Shown here one piece after another: positions 1 to 8,100 of a stretch of 23,374 bases of DNA. The stretch is taken from assembly GCA_016783105.1 (NCBI GenBank), contig JADHXF010000021.1, forward strand, positions 1-23,374. Direction: 5' to 3'. The stretch's first letter is position 1, and each line of letters opens with the position of its first letter. Source of the DNA: Dehalococcoidales bacterium (GTDB taxonomy: Bacteria; Chloroflexota; Dehalococcoidia; Dehalococcoidales; RBG-16-60-22). The translations under genes were made by a program, and so were the position numbers. Under the pieces are notes generated by a model. The model searched no databases. It saw only the letters and a program-made list of their open reading frames with translations, and was not told where the DNA came from.

Positions 1-309
1 TTTGCCGCCGAGTTTCTGGTATTTGTCGGCAGCTATTCCTCAACCACGGTGCCCTGGATACAGGGCTACACTCTGCTCGGTGTGCTCGGCGTGGTGGTCA
101 CCGCCGGTTATATCCTCTGGATGCTGCAGAAGGTGTTCTACGGCCCGCCGCTGGAGCAGTACGACGGCACGGCTGATGCCGATGCCCTGGAGAAGGTATA
201 TATGTTCGCCCTGGTGGCGGTGATTATGCTGGTCGGTATCTACCCGGCCGTTATTACCGACGTGTTCAAGCTCGGTATTACGCCGATAGTTGGCTTGTTA
301 GGTGGCTAG
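1..309 (+). CDS. nuoM: NADH-quinone oxidoreductase subunit M, C-terminal fragment
   Basis: This is the 3' end of nuoM, cut by the window edge; the frame is open from base 1 and stops at TAG 307-309, leaving 102 codons. The protein is an antiporter-like membrane subunit of respiratory complex I that couples quinone reduction to proton translocation. The fragment begins FAAEFLVFVGSYS, matching the conserved stretch late in NuoM, and continues with hydrophobic segments (GYTLLGVLGVVVTAGYILW, and VYMFALVAVIMLVGIYPAVI) that read as its last membrane helices. nuoN follows after 21 nt on the same strand, the usual nuoL-nuoM-nuoN order, so this is the tail of a nuo operon. NuoM and NuoL are related; the adjacent nuoN favours NuoM. 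Confidence 0.9.
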   Translation, partial: FAAEFLVFVGSYSSTTVPWIQGYTLLGVLGVVVTAGYILWMLQKVFYGPPLEQYDGTADADALEKVYMFALVAVIMLVGIYPAVITDVFKLGITPIVGLLGG

Positions 310-330
310 AATGATGGCAAGGAGTATAAA

Positions 331-1791
331 TTGAACCTGGCCCTGTTTATACCGGAAATAACTTTGCTGGCCATCGCGGCCATCGTTATCCTGCTCGATT
401 TATTCATCGAGCAGAAGCGGTGGCTGGCACAGGTCAGCGTTTCCGGCCTCGTGATTGCCGGCGGCGTCACCATCGCCATGTGGGGAAGCAGCTACCCGGC
501 CATCTTCAACAACATGCTGGCCGTGGATAATTTTGCCATCTTCTTCAAGATGCTCTTTCTGGGCATTGCCTTTCTGGTGATACTATCCTCCACCGACTAC
601 GTAAGCAAGTTCTCAAGCTTTCAGGGTGAATACTATGCCCTCGTGCTTCTGGCCACGCTGGGCATGATGCTTATGGCCGCCACCACCAACCTGATTGCCA
701 TCTACATTGCGCTCGAGCTGACCAGCATTTCCCTCTACGCCCTGGTCGGTTTCCTCAAAGATAAAAAGTCAACCGAAGCATCGCTGAAGTACCTGCTGCT
801 GGGGGCAGTTGCCTCGGCGGTGCTGCTCTACGGCATGGCACTGGTCTTTGGCTTCACCGGCAAGACGCAGCTGGGCGAAATCGCTCAGGTTATACAGTCG
901 CTACCACCGATGACACTTCTGGCCAGCCCCGGCCTGCTGATGGGCATCGTGCTGTTGATCGCCGGGTTTGGCTTCAAGATTGCGGCGGTTCCCTTCCAGA
1001 TGTGGGTGCCTGACGTTTACGAGGGAGCCCCGACTCCCATCACCGCCTACCTGTCCGTGGCCAGCAAGGCAGCGGGCTTTGCCGTTATCCTGCGGGTTTT
1101 CTTCTCCGCCTTTGGCATGCCTGCCTGGCTGAGCCTGAACTGGGGACTTATCTTTGCCGCGCTGGCCGCTCTCAGCATGACCATCGGCAACATCCTCGCT
1201 ATACCACAGGCTAATATCAAGCGCATGCTCGGGTACTCGAGCGTCGCCCAGGCTGGCTATCTCATGGTGGGACTGGCGGCCATGGGTGTGGCTTCGGCAG
1301 AGAACATCCTGGGCCAGAGCGGCGTCCTCTTTTTCCTCGCCAGCTATGCCTTCACCAACATGGGTGCCTTCATCGCTATCATTGCCATCTCAAATAAGCT
1401 GAATAGTGACCTCATCGGGGACTATTCGGGGATGGGGAAGCGAGCGCCGTTGCTGGCTCTGGCACTGACACTCTGTCTTATCTCGCTGATTGGTATGCCG
1501 CCGGCGGCGGGCTTTATGGCCAAGTTCTATATCTTCAACGCGGCGGTGCAACATGGTTTGCTCTGGCTGGTGATAATCGCCGTAATCAACAGCGTCATTT
1601 CCGCCTACTACTATCTGCGCGTGGTCAAGGTGATGTGGCTGGGCGAGGCAGCGTCCGCAGAGAAAGTGCCCTCCTCCGGAGCGCTGCGACTGGCACTGTT
1701 CCTTTGCTGCATTGGCGTGCTGCTGCTGGGCATCATCCCGGGCTATGCGATGAGGCTGGCTCAACTCGCTGCCAACATATTCGCTTACTGA
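331..1791 (+). CDS. nuoN: NADH-quinone oxidoreductase subunit N
   Basis: Complete 486-aa NuoN, an antiporter-like, proton-pumping membrane subunit of complex I related to Mrp antiporters. It is almost entirely hydrophobic, with about 14 expected helices. The family core is visible: a Glu in the helix reading AIYIALELTSISLYALVGF, the loop KSTEASLKYLLLGAVASA, and GFGFKIAAVPFQMWVPDVYEG, which supplies the conserved Lys and the PFQMWVPDVYEGAP signature. Next come ANIKRMLGYSSVAQAGY and, near the C-terminus, LIGMPPAAGFMAKFYIF. Length is normal (about 480-500 aa). The start is TTG at 331, chosen because AGGAG at 319-323 sits 7 nt upstream and the frame begins with the expected hydrophobic N-terminus. 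The next gene converges, 9 nt away. Confidence 0.95.
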   Translation: MNLALFIPEITLLAIAAIVILLDLFIEQKRWLAQVSVSGLVIAGGVTIAMWGSSYPAIFNNMLAVDNFAIFFKMLFLGIAFLVILSSTDYVSKFSSFQGEYYALVLLATLGMMLMAATTNLIAIYIALELTSISLYALVGFLKDKKSTEASLKYLLLGAVASAVLLYGMALVFGFTGKTQLGEIAQVIQSLPPMTLLASPGLLMGIVLLIAGFGFKIAAVPFQMWVPDVYEGAPTPITAYLSVASKAAGFAVILRVFFSAFGMPAWLSLNWGLIFAALAALSMTIGNILAIPQANIKRMLGYSSVAQAGYLMVGLAAMGVASAENILGQSGVLFFLASYAFTNMGAFIAIIAISNKLNSDLIGDYSGMGKRAPLLALALTLCLISLIGMPPAAGFMAKFYIFNAAVQHGLLWLVIIAVINSVISAYYYLRVVKVMWLGEAASAEKVPSSGALRLALFLCCIGVLLLGIIPGYAMRLAQLAANIFAY

Positions 1792-1800
1792 CGATACCAC

Positions 1801-3057
1801 TCATCTGCTGGCTACGGTTCTGCCCCATTCCCGCCTGATGAATGATATCAGCACAGTTGTCACCAGCATCACCGCCACCCCCAGCAAGAATGCGAGGAAA
1901 TAGCTCTGTTTCAAATCAAAGATGACACCGCCGATAACCGGACCTAACCCCGCCCCGGCGCCAAAACCGACTTCGAGCAGGCCCAGAATGGCCCCTATCC
2001 GGCCCAGGCCGAATGTGTCACCGATCAGCGCCGCCATCGTCGGCCCCGTCCCTCCCCAGGCCAGCCCGAAAACAAGCGCCCAAAGGTAGAACATCCACAA
2101 CTCCCGCGACCAGAGCAGCCATACCATGGCAATAACGTGAAGCAGAGTACAAACCATTACCGCTCTCTTCCTGCCCAGCCTGTCTGACGCCATGCCAAAC
2201 AACAGCCGTCCCGCAATAGTTGCCCCGCCAGCTACGCTAAGAACGGTAGCCGCTTCCACCGCGGAAAACCCGAGGTCGGTTATATGGGGCACCAGGTGCG
2301 TCAGAACCAGAAACAGGCTGCTGGAAAAGAGGAAAAAGATACAGATAAAGAGCCAGAAACTCCTTGTCCGGAATGCCTGCCACGGAGAAAGATGGTCCGC
2401 CGATACAACCGGCTTCTGCTCCAGGAACGTACTTGCGGAGAACTCGACCCCATCAGGCAGCATGCCAATCTCCTGGGGGTCTCGCTTTAGAAGCCTCGAC
2501 AATGGAATAACCACCACCCAGGCGATGGCACCAAGTACAGTGAACGCCATCCGCCAGTCAAAGGCGGAAATCAGATAGGTGGCAAAGGGAGCCACCATCA
2601 ACGGGCCCATTCCGGCGCCCAGGCTGGCGAGGCCCAGTGCCAGGCCCCGTCTCCTTTCAAACCATCGGGAGACCGTTGACATTACCACGACGAAAATAGC
2701 GCCGGTGCCCATCGCCATTAGCAGACTGTAGGCGAAAAATATTTGCCACAGGGCACTGGTCTGCCCGGCAAGCAGCAAGCCGAGGCCGGTACAGATACCC
2801 ATAAAGAGGAAAACTATTCTGGGACCGAACCGGTCCAGAGCCCACCCGCCCAGAATGGTGAATATACCGCCCAGCACCATCTGCGTGGAAAAGATGGCTG
2901 ACGTGGCCGCCCGGCTCAATGCGAACTCGCTCTCCAGTGATTTAAAGAAAACGCCAAAGGAAAAACGAATCCCCCAGATGGCTGTACCGGTAATACAGAA
3001 GGTGGCCACCACCACCCAGCCGTAAAATAGCCTGTCCTTAAATTTTGATAATAACAT
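1801..3057 (-). CDS. MFS transporter, OFA/MCT-like (copy 1)
   Basis: 418-aa major facilitator with about 12 hydrophobic segments. It opens with RLFYGWVVVATFCITGTAIW and SFGVFFKSLESEFALSRAATS, typical of the oxalate/formate antiporter and monocarboxylate-type MFS families. The loop 2-3 motif is GGWALDRFGPRIVFLFMG. Mid-protein VSRWFERRRGLALGLASLGAG and the pre-loop LLKRDPQEIGMLPDG are also conserved. The second half carries the matching loop motif GMASDRLGRKRAVM. Substrate cannot be read from the sequence; a carboxylate is the family-level guess. It lies 12 nt downstream of a second MFS gene and is probably co-transcribed with it. No clear Shine-Dalgarno precedes the ATG, so translation may depend on coupling. 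Its 3' end faces nuoN. Confidence 0.9.
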   Translation of the reverse strand: MLLSKFKDRLFYGWVVVATFCITGTAIWGIRFSFGVFFKSLESEFALSRAATSAIFSTQMVLGGIFTILGGWALDRFGPRIVFLFMGICTGLGLLLAGQTSALWQIFFAYSLLMAMGTGAIFVVVMSTVSRWFERRRGLALGLASLGAGMGPLMVAPFATYLISAFDWRMAFTVLGAIAWVVVIPLSRLLKRDPQEIGMLPDGVEFSASTFLEQKPVVSADHLSPWQAFRTRSFWLFICIFFLFSSSLFLVLTHLVPHITDLGFSAVEAATVLSVAGGATIAGRLLFGMASDRLGRKRAVMVCTLLHVIAMVWLLWSRELWMFYLWALVFGLAWGGTGPTMAALIGDTFGLGRIGAILGLLEVGFGAGAGLGPVIGGVIFDLKQSYFLAFLLGVAVMLVTTVLISFIRREWGRTVASR

Positions 3058-3069
3058 AAAAATCTGCCG

Positions 3070-4326
3070 CTATTGATGATGCGACGCAGTCCCTCTCCGC
3101 CGTACCACGGCAAACAGCAGAGTGGCCACCAGCATGGCCAGAGCGCTGAGCATAAATGCTATCTTATAGCTGCCGCTGGCATCAAAGACATATCCGCCCA
3201 TCGCTGCCCCGAGCGCTGCCCCGACGCCAAAGCCCACTTCCAGCAAACCAAACACGATACCAATATTTTTCACACCAAAAGTATCGCTTATTAATGCTGC
3301 TCCACTGGTGCCAAAACCGCTGTAAGAGAAGCCGTATATAACGGCAAATAAATACAGGCCCCACAGGCTTTGCGCCCATACCAGCCACGCTATAGCCACC
3401 GCCTGCACCATCGTGCTGATAATAGGGGTCAGCTTCCTCCCTATCCTATCGGAAGCAATACCCATCAGTAATCTGCCTGGAAGGGAAGCAACACCAATGA
3501 GGCTGAGCACGGTTGCTGCCTCCAGCGGAGAAAAGCCGATATCGGTGATATGGGGTACGAGATGGGTAAATATGAGAAATATGCAGCCAGCAAATAAGAA
3601 CCAGATAGACACGAAAATCCAGAAATTACGATTTTGAACAATGGATAACACAGGGTGCTGAGCCAGTGGCGAAGTCTCTGTTCTAACTGGTTGCCCAGTA
3701 TCACCCGTTTTTACTCCATCAGGCAGAGCGCCGATTTCACTCGGGTCTCTTTTTAAGAGCCTTGAGAGAGGCACCACAATTAACCAGGCAAGCAGCCCTA
3801 TCACCAGATAGGCGATATGCCAGTTGTAACTGGTGATGAGGTAGGTGGCGAACGGTGCCATGACCATCATTCCCAGCCCTATTCCCACGCTGGAGAGACC
3901 CAGAGCCAGCCCTCTCTTCCGGTCAAACCATCTCGAGACGGCCGACATCGGCACCACGTAGAGAGGCCCGGTGCCCATAGCCAGCAACAAGCTGTAGGTG
4001 ATGAACAACTGCCAGAGGGCATTGGTCAGGCTGGTCAGCACCAGGCTCAGGCCGGCAAAGATACCCATGAGCAGGACCACACGCCTCGGCCCGTAACGGT
4101 CCATAGCCCAACCGGCAAAGAAAGAGCACAGACCAGCCAGTAACATATTGGCGGATAGTATGGTGGAGGTCGCCGTCCGGCTGAGACTGAATTCTGCCTC
4201 AATTGACTTGAAAAACACGCCAAAAGAGAAATGTATACCGTAGAGCGTGATGCCAATTACCAGAAAAACAGCCACCACCACCCACCCGTAAAATAGCCTG
4301 TCATTTAGTCGCCAGGGAACCCGCAA
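3070..4326 (-). CDS. MFS transporter, OFA/MCT-like (copy 2)
   Basis: Paralogue of the downstream transporter, sharing the same landmarks: RLFYGWVVVAVFLVIGITLY, SFGVFFKSIEAEFSLSRTATS, GWAMDRYGPRRVVLLMG, VSRWFDRKRGLALGLSSVGIG, LLKRDPSEIGALPDG and GIASDRIGRK. The frame is open upstream to an ATG at 4407, but that would overlap the preceding methyltransferase gene by 68 nt. I chose TTG at 4326: GAAAGGA lies about 8 nt upstream, the start falls 13 nt after the methyltransferase stop, and the product becomes 418 aa, exactly the length of copy 1 with the same distance to the first helix. Substrate unknown. It is probably the middle gene of a three-gene unit reading leftward. Confidence 0.88.
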   Translation of the reverse strand: MRVPWRLNDRLFYGWVVVAVFLVIGITLYGIHFSFGVFFKSIEAEFSLSRTATSTILSANMLLAGLCSFFAGWAMDRYGPRRVVLLMGIFAGLSLVLTSLTNALWQLFITYSLLLAMGTGPLYVVPMSAVSRWFDRKRGLALGLSSVGIGLGMMVMAPFATYLITSYNWHIAYLVIGLLAWLIVVPLSRLLKRDPSEIGALPDGVKTGDTGQPVRTETSPLAQHPVLSIVQNRNFWIFVSIWFLFAGCIFLIFTHLVPHITDIGFSPLEAATVLSLIGVASLPGRLLMGIASDRIGRKLTPIISTMVQAVAIAWLVWAQSLWGLYLFAVIYGFSYSGFGTSGAALISDTFGVKNIGIVFGLLEVGFGVGAALGAAMGGYVFDASGSYKIAFMLSALAMLVATLLFAVVRRRGTASHHQ

Positions 4327-4339
4327 TGCTTTAATCCTT

Positions 4340-4988
4340 TCACCGGTCAGATAATGGCTTTTTAAACCTGACCGTGTAGTTCCAGAAGTTGCCTTGACTG
4401 CCGTCAAGACTTAATCCTTCCCGCTTACCGGTTTTGATTACCGTGGAACGAAAAGGATAATCGGGGTCGGGGAAAAATTCGGTGACCGCCAGAGTACCGC
4501 CCGGCTTGAGCACCCTCTTCACTTCACGCAGGGCCCGGCCCCGGTCCGGAATCTCCATGAGCACGGTTACCATGTATGCCAGGTCGAAAAAATCATCGGC
4601 AAAGGGTAGCTCATAAGCGCTCGCCTTTTTCAGCTCGACATTGCGGATGTCCTGATTCTCCGCCCTGGCCAGCTTTTGTTCAAGCTGTCGCAGCATCGCC
4701 GACTGAACATCGAACGGCATACACCTCTCCTTTCTCACCGACTACCCTGGCCACGCAGGTGGTATAGGCACCGCTGCCACAGCCGAGCTCCATGACGGTC
4801 ATCCCCGGCTCGATACCGCTGCGCGCAATAATCGTTCCCGGCGACTGAAAAAAACGCCGGAAGCCGCTATCAAGTATATAGCCGACATAGTGCGGTGCCG
4901 GAGATTGATAAGACTTTCTGAATATCCTGAACAATACGAGGAGGAAAATAACAGCCCCGATTGTTATAAGAACGATTTTAAGCGCCAC
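4340..4988 (-). pseudogene. Membrane-anchored class I SAM methyltransferase, frameshifted
   Basis: Two overlapping frames together make one methyltransferase. From GTG 4988 (GAGG 5 nt upstream) the first frame encodes an N-terminal membrane segment (VLITIGAVIFLLVLFRIF) and SAM motif I, VMELGCGSGAY, and reads correctly to GEKGEVYAV. It then slips into a wrong frame and stops at 4680. The second frame continues the fold with DVQSAMLRQLEQKLAR, the acidic motif FADDFFDLAYMVTVLMEI and REVKRVLKPGGTLAVTEF, ending at 4340. Deleting one base (G on the + strand near 4712) joins them into a continuous 215-aa protein. This is either a real inactivation or a sequencing or assembly error; the downstream half is not visibly decayed, which favours error or a recent event. 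It is probably the first gene of the unit with the two MFS genes. Methyl acceptor unknown. Confidence 0.8.
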
Positions 4989-5007
4989 TTTTACCTCGAA
5001 TCGACTA

Positions 5008-5037
5008 ATTATAGTTGATATAGCCTGTAACGAGCAA
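5008..5037 (-). promoter_or_regulatory. Candidate promoter for the methyltransferase-MFS unit
   Basis: Reading leftward, TTGCTC (5032-5037) is followed by an 18-nt spacer and a perfect TATAAT (5008-5013), about 20 nt before the GTG start at 4988. The -35 box matches only 3 of 6 positions. Confidence 0.45.
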
Positions 5038-5161
5038 CGTTCATACCCTGGCTCCGGACAAGTGTAAAGTCAAAAGACAGAGGCCGGATAAGAAATGAGG
5101 CCAAGCAACGGGATTTTTTCATTTGAGGCTCAAATTCATTCTTTTTTCACCCCTGCGGCTA

Positions 5162-5190
5162 TTGACAACGCGCAGTGAATAGTTTATTCT
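5162..5190 (+). promoter_or_regulatory. Promoter of the DUF5679 micro-gene
   Basis: TTGACA at 5162-5167, a 17-nt spacer and TATTCT at 5185-5190 give a perfect -35 and a 4-of-6 -10 at ideal spacing. They lie about 37 nt before the start codon of the small gene. The remainder of the gap from 4989 holds only the opposing promoter; I see nothing else in it. Confidence 0.65.
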
Positions 5191-5226
5191 TGCTACTAAT
5201 CCTAATAAACTAAAAGGAGGGTAACT

Positions 5227-5367
5227 ATGCAGGCATATTGTGTGAAGTGCCGCGCCAAGCGGGAAATGAAAGACGCCAAATCTATCACCATGAAGAATGG
5301 CAAGCCAGCCACGCAGGGCGTATGCCCCAACTGCGGCACCAAGATGTTCCGAATTGGCAAAGCCTAA
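5227..5367 (+). CDS. DUF5679 zinc-ribbon micro-protein (46 aa)
   Basis: A 46-aa protein starting at ATG 5227, with AAAAGGAGG ending 6 nt upstream. It has two CxxC pairs, C5-VK-C8 near the start and C33-PN-C36 near the end, separated by a basic stretch with the family-typical segment TMKNGKPATQG and the terminal GTKMFRIGKA. This matches my knowledge of DUF5679, a short family common in Chloroflexota and Actinobacteria with no assigned function. The four cysteines can bind one zinc ion, and the many Lys/Arg residues would suit nucleic acid or ribosome contact; that role is inference. It stands alone, with its own promoter and a 13-bp hairpin terminator, a layout that suggests a well-expressed product. 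Confidence 0.9.
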   Translation: MQAYCVKCRAKREMKDAKSITMKNGKPATQGVCPNCGTKMFRIGKA

Positions 5368-5399
5368 ATAAATCTCAATATTATAAATTCAAGAAGATA

Positions 5400-5440
5400 A
5401 GAGAGACTGGATGGTTAGCGCGCGAGTATCCAGTCTCTCT
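5400..5440 (+). terminator. Hairpin terminator after the DUF5679 gene
   Basis: A perfect 13-bp inverted repeat pairs 5400-5412 (AGAGAGACTGGAT) with 5428-5440, with a 15-nt loop. It is followed by GCTTTTC, a short U-tract. It begins 33 nt after the stop codon. Confidence 0.65.
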
Positions 5441-5478
5441 GCTTTTCAAAGCTCCCCGGCTGAGCAAAGTCCAGTTTG

Positions 5479-5508
5479 TTGACGAGCCTCGGTCAATTGA
5501 GCTAGACT
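5479..5508 (+). promoter_or_regulatory. Candidate leuS promoter
   Basis: TTGACG (5479-5484), an 18-nt spacer and TAGACT (5503-5508) match the consensus at 5 of 6 and 4 of 6 positions. The predicted transcript would start near 5515, giving a leader of about 125 nt before leuS that contains the hairpin at 5543-5565. Confidence 0.45.
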
Positions 5509-5542
5509 TATGCAGTGAACTATTAAGAAGGGAAGCGTTTTG

Positions 5543-5565
5543 AGAGGGGTTTTCACCCCTCTTTT
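5543..5565 (+). terminator. Terminator-like hairpin in the leuS leader
   Basis: An 8-bp stem pairs AGAGGGGT (5543-5550) with ACCCCTCT (5555-5562) around a TTTC loop, followed by TTT. It is either a second terminator for the upstream micro-gene or, if the candidate promoter at 5479 is real, an attenuator inside the leuS leader. No T-box elements were recognised. Confidence 0.55.
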
Positions 5566-5640
5566 CACACTGCTTTCCTCCTTTGTTCATTCATTGTCTA
5601 TTCAAGCATTTGGATAGCTTTCTGGCATCGGGGAGGATAC

Positions 5641-8100
5641 ATGATAGACAGGTACAACCCTCAGGAATTCGAGAGGAAATGGCAACAGCGCTGGGAAAAA
5701 GACAAACTCTACCAGGTCAGCGATGATGACCCGAGGCCGAAATGGTACGCGCTGACCATGTACCCCTACCCGTCCGGAGACCTTCACATCGGGCACTGGT
5801 ATGCCATGGCGCCGTCAGACGTCCGCGCCCGCTTCAAGCGAATGCAGGGTTATAACGTTCTCCACCCGATGGGTTTTGATGCCTTCGGACTTCCTGCCGA
5901 GAACGCCGCTATCCAGCGCGGTATTCACCCTTTCACCTGGACGATGCAGAACATTGAGAACATGCGCCGCCAGCTCCGGAACATCGGCGCTATCTACGAC
6001 TGGAGCCGGGAAGTGGTCACCTGCCTTCCCGAGTACTACAAATGGACGGAGTGGTTTTTCCTGAAGCTGTACGAAGCCGGCCTGGCCTATCGTGGCAAGG
6101 CGCCGGTGAACTGGTGTCCCAAGTGCCAGACGGTGCTCGCTAACGAGCAGGTGCTGAGCAGTGGTCTCTGCGAGCGATGTAATACCACGGTTACCCGTCG
6201 TGACCTTGAACAGTGGTTCTTCCGCATCACCAAATACGCCGATGAACTGATGAATTTCGACGGCATCGACTGGCCGGAGCGAATTCAAATCATGCAGCGC
6301 AACTGGATAGGCCGAAGCGAGGGCACGGAAATATCCTTTGCCCTTGACCACAGCGGCACATCGCAGAAAGAGATAAGGGTCTTCACCACCCGTCCGGACA
6401 CCACCTTCGGCGTCACCTTCATGGTATTCGCGCCCGAACACCCATTGGTTTCCGTGCTGACCTCGCCGGATAAAAAAGCCGAGGTTGAGGCCTACATCGA
6501 GAGTTCAAGACGCCTCAGCGAGATAGAGAGACTATCCACCGAGAAAGAAAAGGACGGTGTCTTTATAGGGTCGTACTGCACCAACCGCCTGAACGGTGAA
6601 CAGGTGCCCATCTGGATTGCCGACTACGTGCTTTTAAGCTACGGTACAGGGGTGGTGATGGGCGTGCCGGCTCATGACGAGCGCGATTTCCTTTTCGCCA
6701 AAAAATATGATATCCCCATACGCGTGGTGATAGCGCCACCGGACTGGCATGGCGAGGAGCTGGAAGAGGCCTACATAGAGGAGGGAACCCTGGTAAACTC
6801 CGGCCGGTTCGACGGGCTCCCCAGCCGCCAGGGCATTGAGGCCGTTTCAGATTTCCTCGAGGAGAAAGGTTGGGGAAAGCGGACTGTCAGTTACCGGTTG
6901 CGGGACTGGCTTATCTCACGCCAGCGTTACTGGGGAGCACCCATACCCATGGTCTACTGCGATAAGTGCGGTATCGTTCCTGTCCCTGAGGCAGACCTGC
7001 CGGTGCTGCTGCCCGAAGACGCCGAGTTCCGGCCGACCGGTGAATCGCCGCTGAAATACCATGAGCAGTTTGTTAATACCACCTGTCCGCGCTGTGGCGG
7101 GCCCGGCAAGCGCGAGACGGACACCATGGATACCTTCATGTGTTCCTCCTGGTACTTCCTGCGCTATACCAGCCCCAACAGCGATGATGCCCCCTTTGAC
7201 GACGAGAAAATCAAGTTCTGGATGCCGATTGACCTCTACACCGGGGGAGCAGAGCACGCGGTGATGCACCTGCTTTATTCCCGCTTCTTCGTCAAGGCAC
7301 TGCGTGACATGGGACTGGTCAACTTCAATGAGCCGTTCACCCGCCTGTTCAACCAGGGGATTATAATCGCCGAGAAGCAGAAGATGAGCAAATCGCTCGG
7401 CAATGTGGTTACCCCGGACGAGTACGTGGCCAAACTGGGAGCGGACACGGTCCGGGCTTACCTCATGTTCCTGGCACCATGGGAGCAGGGCGGCGAGTGG
7501 AATGACAGCAGCATCAGTGGCATCAGCCGCTGGCTGAACCGGATTTGGCAGCTGGCACTCAGTGGCTACCAGCCTGATGGAAAAGCTACGCCCAGTGACA
7601 CCGAGAAAGCGGAGAGAGAATTATCCCGCGTTACTCACCAGACCATCAGGAAGGTAACGCAGGACATAGAAAAATTCCGCTTCAATGTTATGCTATCGGC
7701 GCTGATGGAGTACAGCAACTACCTGGCCGGAGTGAAGGATACCGGCTCCGTCAGCACCCCGACGTGGGAAGAGTCGATTGATATCCTGCTCCGCCTCCTG
7801 GCACCCTCCGCCCCCCACCTAACCGAAGAACTCTGGGAGAGGACAGGGCGCCCGTACAGCATCCACAACCAGTCCTGGCCGCAGTGGGATGAAACTCTGG
7901 CCAAAGACGAGGAGATAACGCTGGTGGTCCAGGTTAACGGCAAGCTCCGCGACCGCATCACCGTGCCGGCGTCCATCACTGAAATAGAAGCCAGACAAAT
8001 GGCTGCGGAGTCAACGCGGGTACAGCCGCACCTGGAAGGGAAGAAAGTCCTGAAAAGAATATATGTGCCCGGCAGACTGATAAATTTCGTCGTGCAGTGA
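5641..8100 (+). CDS. leuS: Leucine--tRNA ligase
   Basis: Complete 819-aa class Ia synthetase that charges tRNA-Leu in the cytosol. The HIGH motif is H49-IGH52 within YPSGDLHIGHWYAM, and KMSKS is K581-S585 in KQKMSKSLGN. A zinc ribbon is formed by C159/C162 and C177/C180, and a second Cys set is present (CDKC near 440, CPRC near 482). The CP1 editing domain is intact: TTRPDTTFG starts at T249 and GVPAHDERD contains the editing-site Asp at about 346. The C-terminal anticodon-binding region is followed by the small domain with VVQVNGKLRDRITVPA. Length fits bacterial LeuRS. ATG 5641 has GGGGAGG (5630-5636) just upstream. proC follows with no gap. Confidence 0.98.
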   Translation: MIDRYNPQEFERKWQQRWEKDKLYQVSDDDPRPKWYALTMYPYPSGDLHIGHWYAMAPSDVRARFKRMQGYNVLHPMGFDAFGLPAENAAIQRGIHPFTWTMQNIENMRRQLRNIGAIYDWSREVVTCLPEYYKWTEWFFLKLYEAGLAYRGKAPVNWCPKCQTVLANEQVLSSGLCERCNTTVTRRDLEQWFFRITKYADELMNFDGIDWPERIQIMQRNWIGRSEGTEISFALDHSGTSQKEIRVFTTRPDTTFGVTFMVFAPEHPLVSVLTSPDKKAEVEAYIESSRRLSEIERLSTEKEKDGVFIGSYCTNRLNGEQVPIWIADYVLLSYGTGVVMGVPAHDERDFLFAKKYDIPIRVVIAPPDWHGEELEEAYIEEGTLVNSGRFDGLPSRQGIEAVSDFLEEKGWGKRTVSYRLRDWLISRQRYWGAPIPMVYCDKCGIVPVPEADLPVLLPEDAEFRPTGESPLKYHEQFVNTTCPRCGGPGKRETDTMDTFMCSSWYFLRYTSPNSDDAPFDDEKIKFWMPIDLYTGGAEHAVMHLLYSRFFVKALRDMGLVNFNEPFTRLFNQGIIIAEKQKMSKSLGNVVTPDEYVAKLGADTVRAYLMFLAPWEQGGEWNDSSISGISRWLNRIWQLALSGYQPDGKATPSDTEKAERELSRVTHQTIRKVTQDIEKFRFNVMLSALMEYSNYLAGVKDTGSVSTPTWEESIDILLRLLAPSAPHLTEELWERTGRPYSIHNQSWPQWDETLAKDEEITLVVQVNGKLRDRITVPASITEIEARQMAAESTRVQPHLEGKKVLKRIYVPGRLINFVVQ

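Noticed and set aside
1792..1800. Bidirectional terminator between nuoN and the convergent MFS gene
   Set aside because: Only 9 nt separate the two stops and no stem-loop with a T-run is visible there.
4680..4740. Programmed frameshift in the methyltransferase
   Set aside because: No slippery heptamer or downstream structure is apparent at the junction and the family is not known for frameshifting; mutation or error is simpler.
5441..5640. T-box riboswitch before leuS
   Set aside because: No T-box core sequence, specifier loop or tRNA-acceptor-binding bulge could be found; only a simple hairpin is present.
5815..6441. 208-codon open frame on the minus strand inside leuS
   Set aside because: It lies wholly opposite conserved LeuRS motifs and shows no family features.
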